Origin: Macrocybe gigantea
Taxonomy: Eukaryota; Basidiomycota; Agaricomycetes; Agaricales; Callistosporiaceae
Assembly: GCA_011319805.1 (NCBI GenBank)
Contig: SJRY01000062.1
Span: 332,468-396,467 of the forward strand
Direction: 5' to 3'
Length of the DNA: 64,000 nt
Part shown: one piece after another, positions 11,327 through 23,455 of the stretch
Layout: each line of letters begins with the position of its first letter
How positions within the stretch are numbered: position 1 is the first letter of the stretch
The notes under the pieces: generated by a model
What the model was told of the DNA's origin: nothing
What the model saw: the letters and a program-made list of their open reading frames with translations, nothing else
The model's database searches: none
Translations under genes and position numbers: made by a program

Positions 11327-12826
11327 ATGGCAGATTCGACGACGACGGCGGCGGCAACGCCTGCAGTAGGAATTTGGGCAGACCCAGTGGTGGAGGTCAG
11401 AGCTGCCTACGGACGATCGGAGCCGATCACGGTCCGGCAGAGCGTGAGACACTTGGCACGGGACGTCCTCAGCAAAGTCAATGACACTTACTTGCTCCAA
11501 CCATCATTCAAACTCGACGACATGGATGTCGATTACTATCCAAAAGGTCGGCTTTTGCTGTATCTGTTTCTTATTATGCTCAACACCATACCAGATGCTG
11601 CGCTGAACAGTAGCGTCCATGACCTCGACGAAAATGGTCTCGTAGTTCTCGTCAGACCTCGTCTTCAGCAGCGCCAGAGAATGAGGCGTCGTTTCAAGAC
11701 TCTCCAAAAGAAAGAAGACATGACCGAAGCCCTTTTTGATTATATCGAAAACAATGAAGGTGCTGTAACAGATTGTCCAGCTCATTTCTTTTATGTTATT
11801 GATGACTTGGAAACAAACAGAGCCTGAGCCGTTTGAATCCAGGCTAGTCAATCTGTTCAAGGTCCTACAAGAGGACACAAAAAGCCAGAAAGCACGAATT
11901 GCACAGCTGGAAGGACAAACGACTCGGCTGAACGAGAAGCTCTCTTTTGAGCAGGAAGAACGCAAGGCGGAGAATAAAAAACATAAAGAAGAAACGATCC
12001 GGCTGAGAGAGAAGACGAATCAGTTGACGGGAGAAACGACCTGGCTGAGAGAAAAGACGAATCAGTTGACTGGAGAAACGACCCGGCTGAACGAGAAGCT
12101 CGCTCTTGAGCAGGAAGAACGCAAGGCGGAGAATAAAAAACATAAAGAAGAAACGGCCCGGCTCAATAGGGATCTCATTATTGAACAGGAAGAACGCAAG
12201 ACGGAGAATAAAAACCACAAAGAAGAAACGACCCAGCTGAAAGGGCTGGTCACCAAGGAGAAGGACGAAAGACGGGCGGATGTGGCACGATTAGAAAAAA
12301 CGATTGAAGAGCAGAACGCGGAACTGGCGGGTCGAATGGACAGTTGAATCAGCATAAAGCGGAACTGGCAGAAGTGAAGGAGCAGCGGAGACGTGACGCG
12401 CAATTAATCTCAAGGGTGTGTATCTGTCAACGACCATCCTTTTCGATGTTGCCCTAATTCTACTCTCAGCTCACCCTGAAATTGAACCCCATCCACCTCC
12501 GCGTCCTTCTGGACCGTAGCCGCGACAGAGTGCTCGAATGCACGCACTCCAATAGTTGGGACGACCTTCGTCAGAACAGGTCCGATTCTCAGTTGATCGA
12601 TGCCATCATGCAAGGCCTCGAAGACGCTAACGTTGAAGATCGTCCTTCACGAGAAACCGTTATGTTTCTCTGCTCATGCAACGAGATCCGTAGAGGTGGC
12701 AACCATTTTGCACACAACGCTGATCAAATGGAAATAAGGGACGCAATCGAGACGAAGCGCATTGACTCTCAGGATCGCTACTTTTTAGAGCAGCTTTACA
12801 AATTCGTCTTCCATGTCCCCCTCTGA
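11327..12826 (+). CDS. unknown coiled-coil protein, tandem copy A
   Basis: Unrecognised family. Exon 1 (11327-11759) has an Ala/Thr-rich start (MADSTTTAAATPAVG), a hydrophobic helix (RLLLYLFLIMLNTIPDAAL) and a basic patch (RQRMRRRFKTLQKKED). An intron at 11760-11820 leads to a strongly heptad-like, charged coiled coil with three to four near-identical modules (EQEERKAENKKHKEET, REKTNQLTGETT). Intron 2 (GTGTGTATC...CTCAG, about 12415-12470) precedes a compact C-terminal block of ~115 residues (VLLDRSRDRVLE, SWDDLRQNRSDSQL, RETVMFLCSCNEIRRGG, FAHNADQMEIRDAIE). Near 12330 the frame is lost at a G run (GCGGG); one more G gives ELAGSNGQLNQHKAELAE, matching copy B. The C-terminal block is the best conserved part between copies and may be the functional domain. 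Confidence 0.65.
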
Positions 12827-12912
12827 GCATTTATATACCATTGTGCATTTTTTGTCATGTAGCAATTGCAGCAACACTCAAATTCTGCCAATGATTTGGA
12901 AGGTCTGAACAC

Positions 12913-13038
12913 CACGTGATTGACAAGTTGTAGCGGATGACCAAACACGCCCTAATACGAGAAGCACGGGTGTGCACGGAAGGTACTGGAGTCGGGCGAA
13001 GGGCAGGTTGTATTTGCAATAGCCGCTGTGTATAAAAA
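12913..13038 (+). promoter_or_regulatory. E-box and TATA box upstream of coiled-coil copy B
   Basis: CACGTG lies at 12913-12918 and TATAAAAA at 13031-13038, about 130 bp before the ATG of copy B. This sequence is not shared with the upstream region of copy A, so copy B appears to have its own promoter. Confidence 0.4.
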
Positions 13039-13166
13039 GTAGAGTAGCCCGTCGAAAGAAACCCAGTCTTTGAACCTGTCTCTCACCGTGTGCCGTTACC
13101 GCTCCTGTGCTAACGTCACACAAGTGAAGAGCGTTCAGTCGCCTACTTGCTTGAACCACAGATGAC

Positions 13167-14424
13167 ATGGACTCTCTAGAAGGTCGGCTTTTGCTATATC
13201 TGTTTCTTATCATTCTCATCACCATACCAGATGCTGCGCTGAACAGTAGCGTCCATGACCTCGACGAAAATGGTCCTCGTCTTCGACAGCGCCGGATGAG
13301 GAGGCGTCGTTTCAAGACTCTTCAACACAAAGAAGACATGACCGATCCCCTTTCTGTTTATATTGAAGATGAAGACGATGAAGGTGCTGTAACAGTCTGT
13401 CCAGCCCATATCTTTTATGTTATTGATGACTCGGAAACGGACAGAGCCAGAGCCTAACCCCGTTGAAGCCAGGCTGGTCGATGTGTTCAAGGGCCTACAA
13501 GAGGACATGAAAAGCCAGAAAGCAGAAACGGCGGGGCTCAGGGATCTGATTATTGAGCAGGAAGAACGCAAGACGGAGAATAAAAACATCAAAGAAGAAA
13601 TGACCAGGCTGAGAGAAGAGACGACCCGGCCGATCGAGAAGCTCTCTTTTGAGCAGGAAGAACGCGAGGCGGAGAATGGAGACCTCAAAGAAGAAATGAC
13701 CAGGCTCAGTAGGGATCTCATTATTGAGCAGGAAGAATGCAAGACGGAGAATGAAACCTCAAAGGAGAAATGACCCAGCTGGAAGCGATGATTGCCAAGG
13801 AGAAGGACGAAAGGCAGGCGGATATGGCACGATTAGAAAAAACGATTGAACAGCAGAACGCGAAACTAGCGCATTGGAAAGAACAGCTAGCTCAGTTTGA
13901 AGCGGAATTGGCAGAGGCGAAGGAGCAGCGGAGACATGACATGGAAAGGGTCTCAAGGGTGTGTGCCTATCACTCACCATCCTTTTCGACGTAGCCTAAC
14001 CTCGCTCTATTCCATACTCCTAGCTCACCCGTCTCGCATCCTTCTAGACCGCAGCCGTGAAAGAGTGCTCGATAGTTGGGACGACCTTCGTCAGAACAGG
14101 ACCCATTCTCAGTTGACCGATGCCATCATGCGACGCTTCGAAAACGCTAACGTTGAAGACCGTCTTCCACGAGAAACCGTTATGTTTCTCTGCTCATCCA
14201 ACGACGTCCGCACAGGCGGCAACTATTTTGCACACAATGCTGATCAAATGGAAATAAAGGACGCAATCGAGGCGAAGCGCATTGACTGTCAGGATCGCTA
14301 CTCTTTAGAACATTTGTCTTCCATGTCCCACTCTGAGCATTTATATACCATTGTGCATTTTTGTCCTGTAGCAATTACAGCAACACTCAAATTTCTTTCT
14401 GGCTTGATGAGAAGGAATATTTAA
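13167..14424 (+). CDS. unknown coiled-coil protein, tandem copy B, N-terminally shortened
   Basis: Paralogue of the gene just upstream, same strand and same exon plan. Exon 1 (from ATG 13167, MDSLEGRLLLYLFLII) lacks about the first 80 residues of copy A. The intron at the same site (13387-13446, GTGCTG...ACAG) joins it to a coiled coil of EEQEERKTEN-type modules. Intron 2 follows ERVSR, and then comes the conserved C-terminal block (SWDDLRQNRTHSQL, RETVMFLCSSNDVRTGG, FAHNADQMEIKDAIEAKRI). Single-base breaks occur near 13757 (A run; one more A gives NENLKGEMTQLEA) and near 14032 (CTCGC versus CTCCGC in copy A). The 3' end lost 14 bp relative to copy A, so the frame runs on to 14424. The duplication extends past the coding region (shared TTATATACCATTGTGCATTT). 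It may be expressed or on its way to a pseudogene. Confidence 0.6.
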
Positions 14425-14608
14425 CTGTACGTTTCATTGCTCAAAATACAGCACTACGTAGGACAGGAAAGGAAAAGATGCACCAATGCCGAGAGGAAAT
14501 ATGTGATGGAGCTATACATTCTGGGTATTGCAGGCATGAAGGACGGAAGGCTAGACGCAGACGAGGTGAGGGGGCCGCAACATGAACTCGCGCAGGCACA
14601 CGAAATGG

Positions 14609-17600
14609 TCAGTGACTCAAAGCCAGTTCCTTGAACTCGGCGCCCCAAGATGGATTCTTCCTGATCTCGTCCACAAAGGCATCGAAACGCGGCGAGACGC
14701 CCAAGCTAATCTTGCTCAGCGCCGCGACGGCTCGTAGCGCGCTCCTCTGCAGCTCCGCCGCCCTTTCCAAGTCCTGCTTCACCGTGTCCTTCGTCACCGT
14801 CGCGCCCTTCATCGTCTTCTCCAACGGCGGCGTGGCTTCGTCCAGTCGCTGGGCCACAGCAGTGGGTGCGACCTGGGCGAGCCTGAAAAGCATCATGTGC
14901 GAGATGACCTTGATTTCGTCTGAATCGTCCGAAAGGCCTGGGATGACGCGGCCCAAGAACTCGTGGAGGTCCAGCTTGTTCAGACATGTGTCGAGCTGAT
15001 CGGACGATTATGATAAGGTAGCGTACGCTGGAACACAATTGGGGACTAACCAAAGTGTACATCGTTTCATATGCGGTCTTGCGTGCCTCTAGACCATCGT
15101 CGACTTTGTGCGTCCAGGGACCCATCTGGACCGTTCGAATAAGGTCCGAGTTGACGACCGTCTCCTTGTACAGACTCGGAAGCAATGATGACAGTTGGTC
15201 TCGAATTAAATGCGGTTTCGTGCGTGCTGCAGAGTTCAATGCTGATATCGCGAGTCGGCGAACGGTCTGCGTTCGGATTAGGATCAGCTCAAATTCGAGG
15301 AAAAACGTGACAAACAAGATCCTCGTCGACCATTAAGGATAAAAAGTCGACCAAAAGCGGAGCCAAAAGTTCGTCGTACGACCGCGAAGTATCTGCGAAT
15401 GTGTAGCGGATGGCTGAAACAACAGTTGCACGGGTCGCAGAGTTCTTTTCATGAATTCGAGCCTATGGAACGGGGAAGTTAGCTTGAAGACGTATTTCAT
15501 CGATGAGCACGGCGTACGTGCAGCTGAGGGAGATATCGGGAAGGATGCGTAGTGGCTAGTTTCCCGAGACATGCAGCAGCGACGTTCCTCGTCGTTTCTT
15601 CAGAGTTCTCCGAATTCTCAAACAACGGCACCCAGAGCATGTCTGCAACGTTCTCCAGCTGTACTTGAGAACAGTGTGTTACAACCTGTGGGCAATCCAA
15701 AGTTTAACCCGCAGAGACTTCCAAATTAAACTTCGAGGTTCAGTTACCTCTTTGAGAGCATGCAGGGAGAGTAATCTCTTCTTTGGATCGTGCTCGATCA
15801 TTCTGACGATTTGTGGCAGGAATTGGTGAAGGTTGCCAATAGCGATGTTGCCTGAAACGAGTAATGGTCAACGGCAGGTTATTTCCCGGCCCGTGTTCAG
15901 TGGCTTACCTGCGGCGAAGGCGGCTGCGCACGAACCTCCTCCTGTTCAGCGCCAAAGAGCTCAATCGCGGCCGCAAATATCTCGCTTTGAGGAGACATAT
16001 CACTATGGACGACACAGATTGCGTGCACTTGTCAGTGTCTGTAGAGCATTTTTGAAGCGCACAAAACGAACATGAATCTTCCTAGCTCTCCTAGGATAAG
16101 CAGACTCAGGACGACGTGTGACTGCGATGATTTCGAGGGCTCTAATGAAAGCATAAGTGGGGGTGATTTGTATCAAAAAACTGAACCATAAACACTTACG
16201 TCGAGATGCTTCGAATACTCCGAGATGGTGCCTGCCGCGATAGACTGCTGGCTTTTGACGACCTGAGCGATGCACTTGGCGACATTCGGCAGCTGGGCCT
16301 CAGCCTTTGGCGCCTTTTCAACGGAAATGACGAGATTCGGCACGACGTGGGTCGAAATTTGCATATCCGCCTGGACCAGCGCAGAGAAGAACGCAAGCAA
16401 GGAGTCGAGGGCGGTACCGGATACGAGTGAGAATGTGCGATCTTATATATTGGTGAGAGGAGATCCTTCTCCACCTCGGGGAAGCTGATGCTGGGTGTCA
16501 GCTCGAGCAGAAGGGCGAGCATGCTCAAAGAATGCGAGAGAAGTGGAATATCGGAGGTCGTTATATAGGTCTTGATGAGTTGGATCAGGGGTTGCGGAAG
16601 CGAAGGTGGGACGGTGCTGTAGCTGCGAACGCGTTGCATTGGGCTCAAGTTCAAGGTTCAGGAGTGTTGGATGCTCACCTCCTCAGCAAAACATCCAATG
16701 CGACAAACACCTCCGCCTTTCCCTGCCTCCCGCTCTTCCTTAAAAGACCCATCAGCCAGTCCACACACCGTTGACCGCAACACGCCCAGCAGAGCGTATA
16801 AAAGGCTGAGGCCCGCTTGTAACGTCGCGGGTGGCGTCTTGGTCGATTTGAGCTGACTGAGGAGTGCTTTGGACAGGTTTGGGACTTGGCTCTTCAGCAA
16901 CGTATACGGCGTCTCCTCGACGTCCATTTTCTCCTCCGTATGGCGCTTTCTCTTGCCATGCAATGTAAGTTCGTCCTTGTTTTGAGGTAAGCCACCGTAG
17001 ACCGCAGTTTGGTTGAGGAGGATGACATAGGTGGCCCAGACTTCGAGGCGCACCGTCTCTTCCCGGTCGCCAAATCTTGAGATTAGGACAGGTGAAACGT
17101 CTCTGTAGATGGATACGAGCAATTCAGGACGCGTGCTGATGATAGCCGCAAGAAGTTTTGTGGCAGATCGACGGATTTTGTAGGATGTATCCTCATCATC
17201 TGAATACCTGTGAATCGTTCGGTTGAGTAAGACGTAAGATAGAATGCGGTCGCGCCCACTCGTCGAGTTCCGCGTCCTCATCGTCCTCTTCATCGTCTAC
17301 ATCAGCCATCTCTTCGTCTTCGCCATCTCCTGCATAATTCTGGTGATGCTTGAGCTCATAGGCTAGTCGACTCTGCACGAAAGGACTCACTGGATCATAT
17401 TTGATGTACTGACTGCCTATCTGAACAATCGAAGGAAGATATGCGCTCATCTCGCTTGGGCATTTCAGCAAAAGGACTTCGAGGGCCTGGTCGACAAATC
17501 GGTCAAAAGTCGGGACGGAGTTCAGCAGCCATCGTCACCTGCAAACAGCTCTCTCTTAACTCATCGTCGTCCTTGTTCACTGCATTCAGAATCCCTGGAA

Positions 17601-18700
17601 CGATCTGATCGAGGACCGGTGAGATTTGCATGGGCGAGTGCCGCGTGATGGCGGCCACGAGCTGGACCGTCGTCCGTTGCTTCTCGAGGGGGGCCGCGGC
17701 AGCGAGGAACGGAAACACGTTCGTGCGCAGCAACTCGGCGAAGAGGTCAGGCTGCGAGATGGGGATGAACTGCGAAAGCGTCACAATGGCGCGTTTCCGC
17801 ACGACTGGGCGCGAGTGGGAAAGGAGAGGCGCGAGGACGGTCAGCGGGGCTGGGCTGATGTCAGTGCTCGACAAATGCGAGGGAAAGCGGCTGATCAGGA
17901 TGGAGAGAATCGAAAGCGTCTCTATGAGCGTTTCGGGGGGAGTGTCCGCCTGCAAGTCGAAAAGTCGAACCGTGGCGTCGCATGGATGTGATCGCGAGAT
18001 GAACTAACCTTTTGGATTTGCCCGAGCAGTTTCGGGGTGAGCTTCCCACATGCCAACGCGGCTATCTTTCCGTCTGGAGGCAACTCTGCGGTGATCGTTT
18101 TCAAAGCTAAAAGGAACAATATATGAGAATCAATCTCCATTGAATTCGTGACATATCCTACGCACCAAGACCAGAGATGTCTCGAAGCTCCTCGTCTTTT
18201 CCTCCAGAGAATTCAATCAGCCTATCTACAACGGTCTCCATCTGCGTCTGGCGTATGATTTTGATCAACTGGCCCAAGCTGCGAGCGTCACCACCGCAAG
18301 TTAGATGATTTCAAATCCGACTACAGGGAAAGAGACTTTGCACAACCGCACCATTTTACCGCCTGATTCTTCACTTCCGATATCTTGTCTTCTACCAGTT
18401 TGAGGACTTGATTCAGCACCTTATTTTCGATTGTCTCGTCGCCGACGAAGCAACCCTGATCCTGCTTGATCTCGTTCATCAAGTCATTCAGACCCATGAA
18501 TCTGAGGTTGCACAGGTCAATCAGCGACACAATACATCCCAAGGATCAAAGTAAGACACACCGGAAATCCTGGTCTGGCGACTGCATCTGTAGCATTTCG
18601 GGGCAGACAAGCGATTATTTCAGCCACATCGAGCGCTCTATGACGGCTCTGCGCGCTGTACCTTTTCAATCAAGCTATTCATAAGATAGGTTTTGGTCAT
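14609..18700 (-). CDS. CAND1: cullin-associated NEDD8-dissociated protein (CAND1/TIP120)
   Basis: CAND1 exchanges substrate-receptor modules on cullin-RING ubiquitin ligases by wrapping un-neddylated cullins with its HEAT repeats. Translation starts at 18700 (MTKTYLMNSLIEKVQ) and runs leftwards through many short introns. Diagnostic blocks are GLNDLMNEIKQD, KTITAELPPDGKIAALACGKL, the acidic loop DVDDEEDDEDAELDE followed by YSDDEDTSYKIRRSATKLLAA, and the TIP120 C-terminal domain (LFRLAQVAPTAVAQRLDEATPPL, LQRSALRAVAALSKISLG). It ends EFKELALSH with TGA at 14609-14611. The acidic-loop arrangement closely follows animal CAND1. It converges on coiled-coil copy B, 185 bp away. I did not verify every exon join; some blocks change frame within exons. 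Confidence 0.92.
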
Positions 18701-19189
18701 CTTGAAATATGCTGAGGAAAAGGAGTGAAAATGTGAATAGGTGGTATGTCTCGACGGGAAGCGCGCAACTCCAGAAGAAATCGCCACTCCCATATCTAGA
18801 CTTTGTCACGTGACCAGTTAATGACGCGAAAACGCGGTTAACGTTGCGGTTCGGCGCGTCAAGACTTGGATGAATAGCACACCAGTGAACGTCTGCAATT
18901 CCATTCATAACAAATGACGGCTGTCAATGATAACAACTTATAAACAGATCACAGCACAGCGTGAAGGACAATTTATCGACAAGCAACAAAGGTATAGATA
19001 TGGCGCGAATCTGCTAAGATAGAAGGGCGATATCGTGTAGCCTAGATATACAGCATTGAGCACAAAAGCTAGACCGCTGGATATCAGAGCTCGATAGGAT
19101 GCGTCTGATGATGCTTTATGCGACTCTTGCCGGGTGATCCTCCCAACAGGTTATCAATCGTAATGTGCGAAGATAAGCGCATCCATTCG
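18701..19189. other. CAND1 upstream region and BCP1 3' flank
   Basis: No open frame of note. It contains the palindrome described separately at 18805 and otherwise unremarkable sequence. Confidence 0.5.
18805..18814. promoter_or_regulatory. perfect E-box palindrome upstream of CAND1
   Basis: GTCACGTGAC is a 10 bp palindrome centred on CACGTG, 105-115 bp upstream of the CAND1 start codon. CACGTG is the usual target of bHLH factors such as Cbf1 and Sre-type regulators in fungi. Confidence 0.45.
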
Positions 19190-20323
19190 TCACATGTTTT
19201 CAACTGAGTAGACTTCGCTCATCTTCAACACCAGATCTTGGAATCGTTCAGCCGGAAGAAGCATAATGCGTCCTCGGGTGTCTAATCCGAACGCGTCCTT
19301 CTCGCGCGGCTCGTTGGCAGCATTTGTGAAGGAATAGTCAATGCTGTGTATCGATGCCTGAGGGTAAACAGAACGCGTTGGAACGACACCCACTGACAAA
19401 TAAGGATCGTGCCTACTTGTTTGATATACTCGTCTTCAGCGTGGAACAAATATATTCCATCGGGTGGCGGTTCTGACGACTCCATCGGTTGTTTGGATCG
19501 TTTCGATTTCTTGTTGTTCGAGGTCCTTGGATTTGCGGAGTTGAATAGCGCAGATTCCTCTTCCGGCGTTAAGTGGTAGGTCCGCGTTATAAACAAAAAA
19601 TGCGAAAAGTTGTACGACTGGTTCTGCCAAATGAATGAGCAAACAAGTCATCCGAATAGCGGTGATAATGCGGTACGATAGTGGTAAACTCGACAATGGT
19701 AAACTCACGGTGTCTATGGCGCCTTTGAGTTCGTCGGCGAGCATTCTATACATCGGGGCATGACTTGCACTGGCATGTTGATTAGACGCTCGCAGAACAC
19801 GAAACCGACGTGGTGCTGATTCTGCGAGAAAAGCGCCTGAAGCGCCGAGTGGAACGCCGGGTCCGGAGTGGATTTTTCGAGACAATAATTTGCGATGGCT
19901 TTGATCGAGGGATGCTCCTTTGTGAGGGATGAGATGAAGCAGAATGCATCGAAGAAAAGCACCAATATAATCGTACGTGATGGACGTGCATGTTCAGCAC
20001 GGTCAGAAAGCATACGGATCGCTCTCGATACCGTCCGTCTTAACTGTAGTCCCGATCGCTGGCTGATTGAGGATCAACTCTGCAAGGTCGTGTATTTGGA
20101 AGACATCTTTATCCGTTTGGAACAGCTGCCCGAGCAGACGCTTCAAAGCGAGATAATCCACGGTAGGATTGGGATCGAAAAAGTCAAAATCGACGTCGAT
20201 CAAGCTCTACTGGGATGAATTAAGTATTCAAGTAAACATGGCTGGAGAAAGAAAGAAACGGCATACTACGTCTGACGATGAATCCTCGAGATCCTCGTCT
20301 ACGGACTGCTTGCGTTTAGGCAT
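19190..20323 (-). CDS. BCP1: BCP1/BCCIP family protein
   Basis: A nuclear protein of the Bcp1/BCCIP family. In yeast Bcp1 is needed for nuclear export of Mss4 and acts as a chaperone for ribosomal protein uL14. Translation starts at 20323 (MPKRKQSVDEDLEDSSSD); an intron ending in TAG leads to SLIDVDFDFFDPNPTVDYLALK. Further blocks are LLGQLFQTDKDVFQIHDLAEL, IGTTVKTDGIESDPYAF, FHSALQALFSQNQHHVGFVFC, ERLINMPVQVMPRMYRML, YHLTPEEESALF and FHAEDEYIKQ. It ends GRIMLLPAERFQDLVLKM, SEVYSVENM, with a stop at 19190-19192. Length and block order fit the family. It is divergent from PUT1, so the two share an upstream region of about 160-230 bp. Confidence 0.92.
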
Positions 20324-20556
20324 CCTCGACGGTACAGGCAGGTGTCGAGTGACCTGGGGGGTGGAAATCTAAGATTAGCTCGGTTATTTGTTTTTTAGCA
20401 TCCAAATACGACCAATTATACAACCAAACAACGCGGGCCGGCTTATCGGTTCATTATGGTCCTCCAAGATCCGTTATAGTCCAGCCATGCTGTCCCCCTC
20501 TCACCAAGATCCGCTGCTCTTTCTTTCATTTCACCTTCATCATCGTCCGCGTTCGC

Positions 20557-22690
20557 ATGCTCGGTCTGAGAATCCGCTTGCGAAACAGCCTTTGGCTCTC
20601 TATCTGCCACGCGCCCGAAAACGTGGTCCATGTATGGCGTTCGACGACGTCACGCAGCTTGACCAGCATGTAGCTCATGGCACCACTCCCGGCGGGAACC
20701 GTAGATGGTTGTGGTTCTCAGGTGGCACCCTTCTAGTAGCTGGAGCGACTATTGCCTATGCGCCGCGCATCCACGGTGATGCTGCCCAGACCAACTAGAC
20801 GCCCTGCAGCTGAAGAGAAAGGACACGATCAACGATCGCTGGGCGAGCTCGTCCGGTCCTACGTTGTATTCACTATGTGCTCCGTCCCCGCCCTGGTAGA
20901 TAACGCGCCGCAGATACTCCAGGCCTGAGCATCCCAGGCTTTAAATGGATCACGGAGGCTTTTGTCCGCATCACCTTCTTCGACCAGGTGAGCCGATTCG
21001 GCTCTCTGCTTTTCTAAACTGCGTGCCTGACCTTATCTTTCTGATGTGCACCGCTGCAGTTCGTCGGAGGAGACACCGCCCAACAGACCATCCCCTGCTA
21101 GTCAAACTCCGCGCGGCGAACAAGGGAGCGCTCTTTGCGTATTCGGTCGAGGTTGACGAAGCGGAGCGACGTCTCGGTGTCGTCACACTCCAAGCGCAAG
21201 GAAAGCCCGCCCCACAAACGCATCGTGGATGAAATGGTCAGATGCATCGATGTCGCGGCTGACTTTGAAGATGGGTCGTCGGTCAGTCGAAGTTTGGGCG
21301 GCGAACCTGGGTGGCTGTCAAGATTGTAAGTGACAGCTCCTCTTTATATACTCTGTATATCCGAACGGAGCTTCTTGTCCAGACCGCCTTCTACCTGATG
21401 CGAACACCCTTACCAAACTTTCCAAGCATATCCTCGGTTCCCGCCCGGCGACTATACCCTTTCCAGGTTATTCTACTTCGGCAGACTTGGACGTTCTCTA
21501 CAAGCCGAACCCTCCTAGCACATTTACCCAAGACGATATTCTACACCTTAAGGAACTTCATGCGGATTTAATTCGGATTTGTACTCGGGCGCAGGAACGA
21601 GGGGTCAAGATAATCATCGACGCTGAATATAGGTATGACACTGATTCGCTGAAGGTCTAAAATGCAGACTTACGTTTGATTTTAGTTGGTATCAACCGGC
21701 GCTCGATGCACTAACACTGTCTCTCATGCGCCGTTTCAACAAGCTTCCTGCCTCCCAGGATAAAGATCGCTCCGGCGTTCAGCCATTAATTTATGGAACT
21801 ACCAAGCTTATCTTCGAAGGTACCGAATTTCTGCGTCTACCTGGCCCAGTTCTCGCCTCCTAATCTACCATTACTAGGACACCTTCCCACCTTGCACACT
21901 CCATGGCCGATGCCAAAGCCAATGGGTACGCTCTAGGCGTTAAACTCGTCCGAGGAGCTTACCACCCGCACGAAGTGGCCGCATACGAAGCCAAAATCGA
22001 AGGGCAAGCCCTCGCTTTCGATCTCGCCCGACGCCCAGCCGCCGGTCTGGTCGGTCAAATCGGAAACGGACACCTGCTATGACGCGTGCGTCAAAGTGCT
22101 GGTTAGGGCTATAGGCGCCGATATCGCGCGCTCCAGTGCCGTCCCGTCTCTTGGGTGCTGTTTGGAACCCATAATTGGAAGAGCTGTGATCTGATCCTCG
22201 ACGAGCTCGTCCGCGGGCCTGGCGAGGAAGGAACGGCAAGACGGTGTTGTCGCGCTGCCGATGAGGTCACAGAGCGGCTGACGATCGGACAACTTTACGG
22301 TGCGTTCTTACCTTGGCTTGATCTGTATGGCTGACTGTTGGCTGACATAGGTATGAGCGACGATCTTACGAATCACCTCGTGAACAGAACCACTTCAAGT
22401 ACACCTTTCATCATCAAGTGAGGTTTCGATTCGTTGTAGAAGCTTCTAATCTCATATTTCATGATACAGATACGTTCCATATGGTGCTCTCTCAGAGGAA
22501 CAATGATTTCCGAATGCGTTCTATATGCCCCGCGTGCTGATTCGGTTGACGCTGCAGGTGATGCCATACCTGAGCCGCAGGGCACGAGAACAAATCCGTG
22601 CTCGGCGGAGACGGTGGTGCAGTCCATGAGCGACGACGCGCAGCGGAGGAGATCAGGAGGAAATTATTTGGCTCTTGGTTCTCAGTGTAA
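20557..22690 (+). CDS. PUT1: proline dehydrogenase, mitochondrial, 3' exon disturbed
   Basis: FAD enzyme of the mitochondrial inner membrane that oxidises proline to pyrroline-5-carboxylate. Recognised blocks are SYVVFTMCSVPALVDNAPQI, EAFVRITFFDQFVGGDTA, LRAANKGALFAYSVEVDEAE, GVKIIIDAEYSWYQPALDAL, LGVKLVRGAYHPHE, LYGMSDDLTNHLVNRT and VPYGALSE|VMPYLSRRA. ATG 20557 gives an Arg/Ser/Thr-rich presequence (MLGLRIRLRNSLWLS); an alternative ATG at 20487 opens a longer frame. A hydrophobic segment (WFSGGTLLVAGATIAYA) follows. Frame breaks at homopolymers include GCCTG near 20921, where a third C restores ILQALSIPGF. The last intron has no GT donor (GAG|GAACAA near 22496), and the last exon lacks two bases compared with a second copy downstream, which is intact in both respects. 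The end given is the stop of the first copy; the second copy would end at 23177. Confidence 0.85.
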
Positions 22691-23455
22691 CAAATGTGAG
22701 AACTTGGTTTGCAAGTTGATAGCAAAATTAGAGACATTACAAGATTTCTTTTTGCGCTTTTCTCGACCTCGTTCCATGATTTCAGATTTTTAACGACTAG
22801 AAACACTGTTCGCAGACTTGGTATTTTTCCGAGCCCCTGGGCCATGACAATGATTACGGTAGATCTCCGTGTAATCTTTTGACGCAGTGACATATATCGC
22901 ATTGTGCATCATTAACAAGCCTGGGTTCCGCCGTCGGCCTCCAGTTAGGCTTCGATCAAAAGTATTCGACGTCTCTCAGAGGTGAACAATAGTCTCCAAT
23001 GGTTCTATATGTCCTGTCTTACTGATTCAATTGTCGCTGCAGGTTATGCCATACCTGAGCCGCAGGGCCATCGAGAACAAATCCGTGCTCGGCGGAGACG
23101 GTGGTGCAGTCCATGAGCGACGACGCGCAGCGGAGGAGATCAGGAGGAAATTATTTGGCTCTTGGTTCTCAGTGTAACAAATGTGAGAACTTGGTTTTTC
23201 AAGTTGATAGCAAAATTAGAGACATTACAAGATTTCTTTTTGCGCTTTTCTCGACCTCGTTCCATGATTTCAGATTTTAACGACTAGAAACACTGTTCGC
23301 AGACTTGGATATTTTCTGCCCCTGGGCCATGACAATGATTACGGTAGATATCCGTGTAATCTTTTGACGCAGTGACATATATCGCATTGTGCATCATTAA
23401 CAAGCTTGGGTTCGCCGTCGGCCTCCAGTTAGGCTTCGATCAAAAGTATTCGACG
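22488..23455 (+). repeat. tandem duplication of the PUT1 terminal exon and 3' flank (2 x 484 bp)
   Basis: Unit 1 is 22488-22971 and unit 2 is 22972-23455. Both start TCTCTCAGAG and include the last intron, the last exon and about 280 bp of 3' flank. Exon and 3' flank are almost identical, while the ~60 bp intron is clearly more diverged. Unit 2 has an intact donor (GAG|GTGAAC) and an intact frame (RRAIENKSVLGGDGGAVHE) with TAA at 23175-23177. Unit 1 lacks both. This is either a real duplication or two haplotypes joined end to end by the assembler. Confidence 0.85.

Noticed and set aside
11760..11820. Programmed +1 frameshift shared by both coiled-coil genes
   Set aside because: A 60-61 nt GT-AG intron at the same place in both copies restores the frame (E-EPEP...), so ordinary splicing explains it.
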